DNA from: Opitutaceae bacterium
GTDB lineage: Bacteria > Verrucomicrobiota > Verrucomicrobiia > Opitutales > Opitutaceae
Direction of reading: 5' to 3'
Length of the DNA: 6,345 bases
Assembly (NCBI GenBank): GCA_005786775.1
Contig: SYDD01000196.1
Coordinates: forward strand, 1 to 6,345
Under the pieces are notes generated by a model, which made no database searches, was not told the origin of the DNA, and worked only from the letters and a program-made list of their open reading frames with translations. Made by a program: the position numbers and the translations under genes. Shown one piece after another: positions 6,214-6,345 of the stretch (position 1 is its first letter; every line of letters starts with the position of its first letter).

Positions 6214-6296
6214 TGGGGCGGCCAACGGGATTTGAACCCGCGACCCCAAGATCCATTCTGCCGTACGGCAGAATGCTCTAACCAAGGGGTCCGAGC
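6214..6296 (-). pseudogene. tRNA-like element or tRNA remnant with encoded CCA
   Basis: Read on the - strand, the 3' half is plainly tRNA-like. The T-arm GCGGG-TTCAAAT-CCCGT is at 6241-6225, followed by a seven-base acceptor strand TGGCCGC, one base and an encoded CCA (6216-6214), then a run of five T. At the 5' side GCTC (6296-6293) and GAGC (6278-6275) form a D-stem around a loop holding GGTTA, but the loop is 14 bases instead of about 9. Between D-stem and T-arm the expected anticodon stem and 7-base loop are missing: a 22-bp perfect palindrome allows only an even-sized loop, and the variable region is too long. No matching 5' acceptor strand (GCGGCCA) is found next to the D-stem. I therefore call it a remnant or tRNA-derived repeat, not a working tRNA; no anticodon can be assigned. 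Confidence 0.55.
6254..6275. repeat. 22-bp perfect palindrome inside the tRNA-like element
   Basis: CATTCTGCCG-TA-CGGCAGAATG is fully self-complementary over 22 bases, with the centre between 6264 and 6265. It is flanked by GACCCC (6242-6247) and GGGGTC (6286-6291), which can pair outside it, giving a nested fold different from a cloverleaf. It may be a recombination or attachment core, a protein-binding site, or a relic of tRNA rearrangement. Confidence 0.6.
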
Positions 6297-6345
6297 GTTT
6301 GCCGGCTGGCGGCGACGATTTCCTGGCGCACGCGGTGGCCGGAGC

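Noticed and set aside
6088..6285. 65-codon - strand open frame containing LGSRVQIPLAAP
   Set aside because: This peptide is simply the translation of the tRNA-like T-arm and acceptor sequence, a common false gene; there is no independent evidence for a protein.
6254..6296. Integron attC-like reading of the palindromic tRNA-like region
   Set aside because: The core boxes do not fit GTTRRRY/RYYYAAC, and the T-arm plus CCA explain the sequence better.

Overview
This window is GC-rich, densely coding bacterial DNA. The combination of a PEP-CTERM-like exported protein, a response-regulator/cyclase hybrid and FkbM/glycosyltransferase genes suggests an environmental, exopolysaccharide-producing Gram-negative. 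I lean towards Verrucomicrobiota (Opitutaceae-like), but that is a judgement from protein style and not a proven placement.

Left part (1-2212, + strand). A complete galE (UDP-glucose 4-epimerase) is followed by a 307-base non-coding stretch and then a secreted protein with an N-terminal signal peptide, a repetitive beta-rich body and a C-terminal PEP-CTERM-type sorting tail (VPERG, hydrophobic segment, RRR). The non-coding stretch is the most informative regulatory DNA here. It carries a perfect match to the sigma-54 (RpoN) -24/-12 promoter at 1245-1260. About 130-160 bp upstream of the predicted transcription start lies a 13-bp perfect inverted repeat (1104-1151), placed and spaced like the enhancer sites used by sigma-54 activators. 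This places the start of the secreted protein at ATG 1301, not at the longer GTG 1205.

Middle part (2360-5778, - strand). Read in the direction of transcription, the order is a GT-A-type glycosyltransferase-like protein (5778-4852), a short FkbM-type SAM methyltransferase (4796-4029), and a soluble signalling protein (3883-2360). The signalling protein joins a histidine-kinase H-box, without any ATPase domain, to a receiver domain and a class III adenylate cyclase with all expected catalytic residues. It converges on the PEP-CTERM gene. The glycosyltransferase has a candidate sigma-70-type promoter at 5967-5940 and a strong 10-bp hairpin in its leader; on the + strand the same hairpin has the form of an intrinsic terminator.

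Right part (5779-6345). I see no protein gene here. It ends with a tRNA-like element on the - strand (6296-6214): T-arm, 3' acceptor strand, encoded CCA and D-stem are recognisable, but the anticodon region is replaced by a 22-bp perfect palindrome and no normal cloverleaf forms. It is most likely a tRNA remnant or tRNA-derived repeat.

Taken together the genes point to cell-surface polysaccharide and matrix work: GalE supplies UDP-galactose, the glycosyltransferase and methyltransferase would build or decorate glycan, and the PEP-CTERM protein would be sorted to the envelope or matrix under RpoN control. The cyclase could couple phosphorelay input to cAMP. No exosortase, RpoN activator or kinase lies in the window, so that connection is inference.
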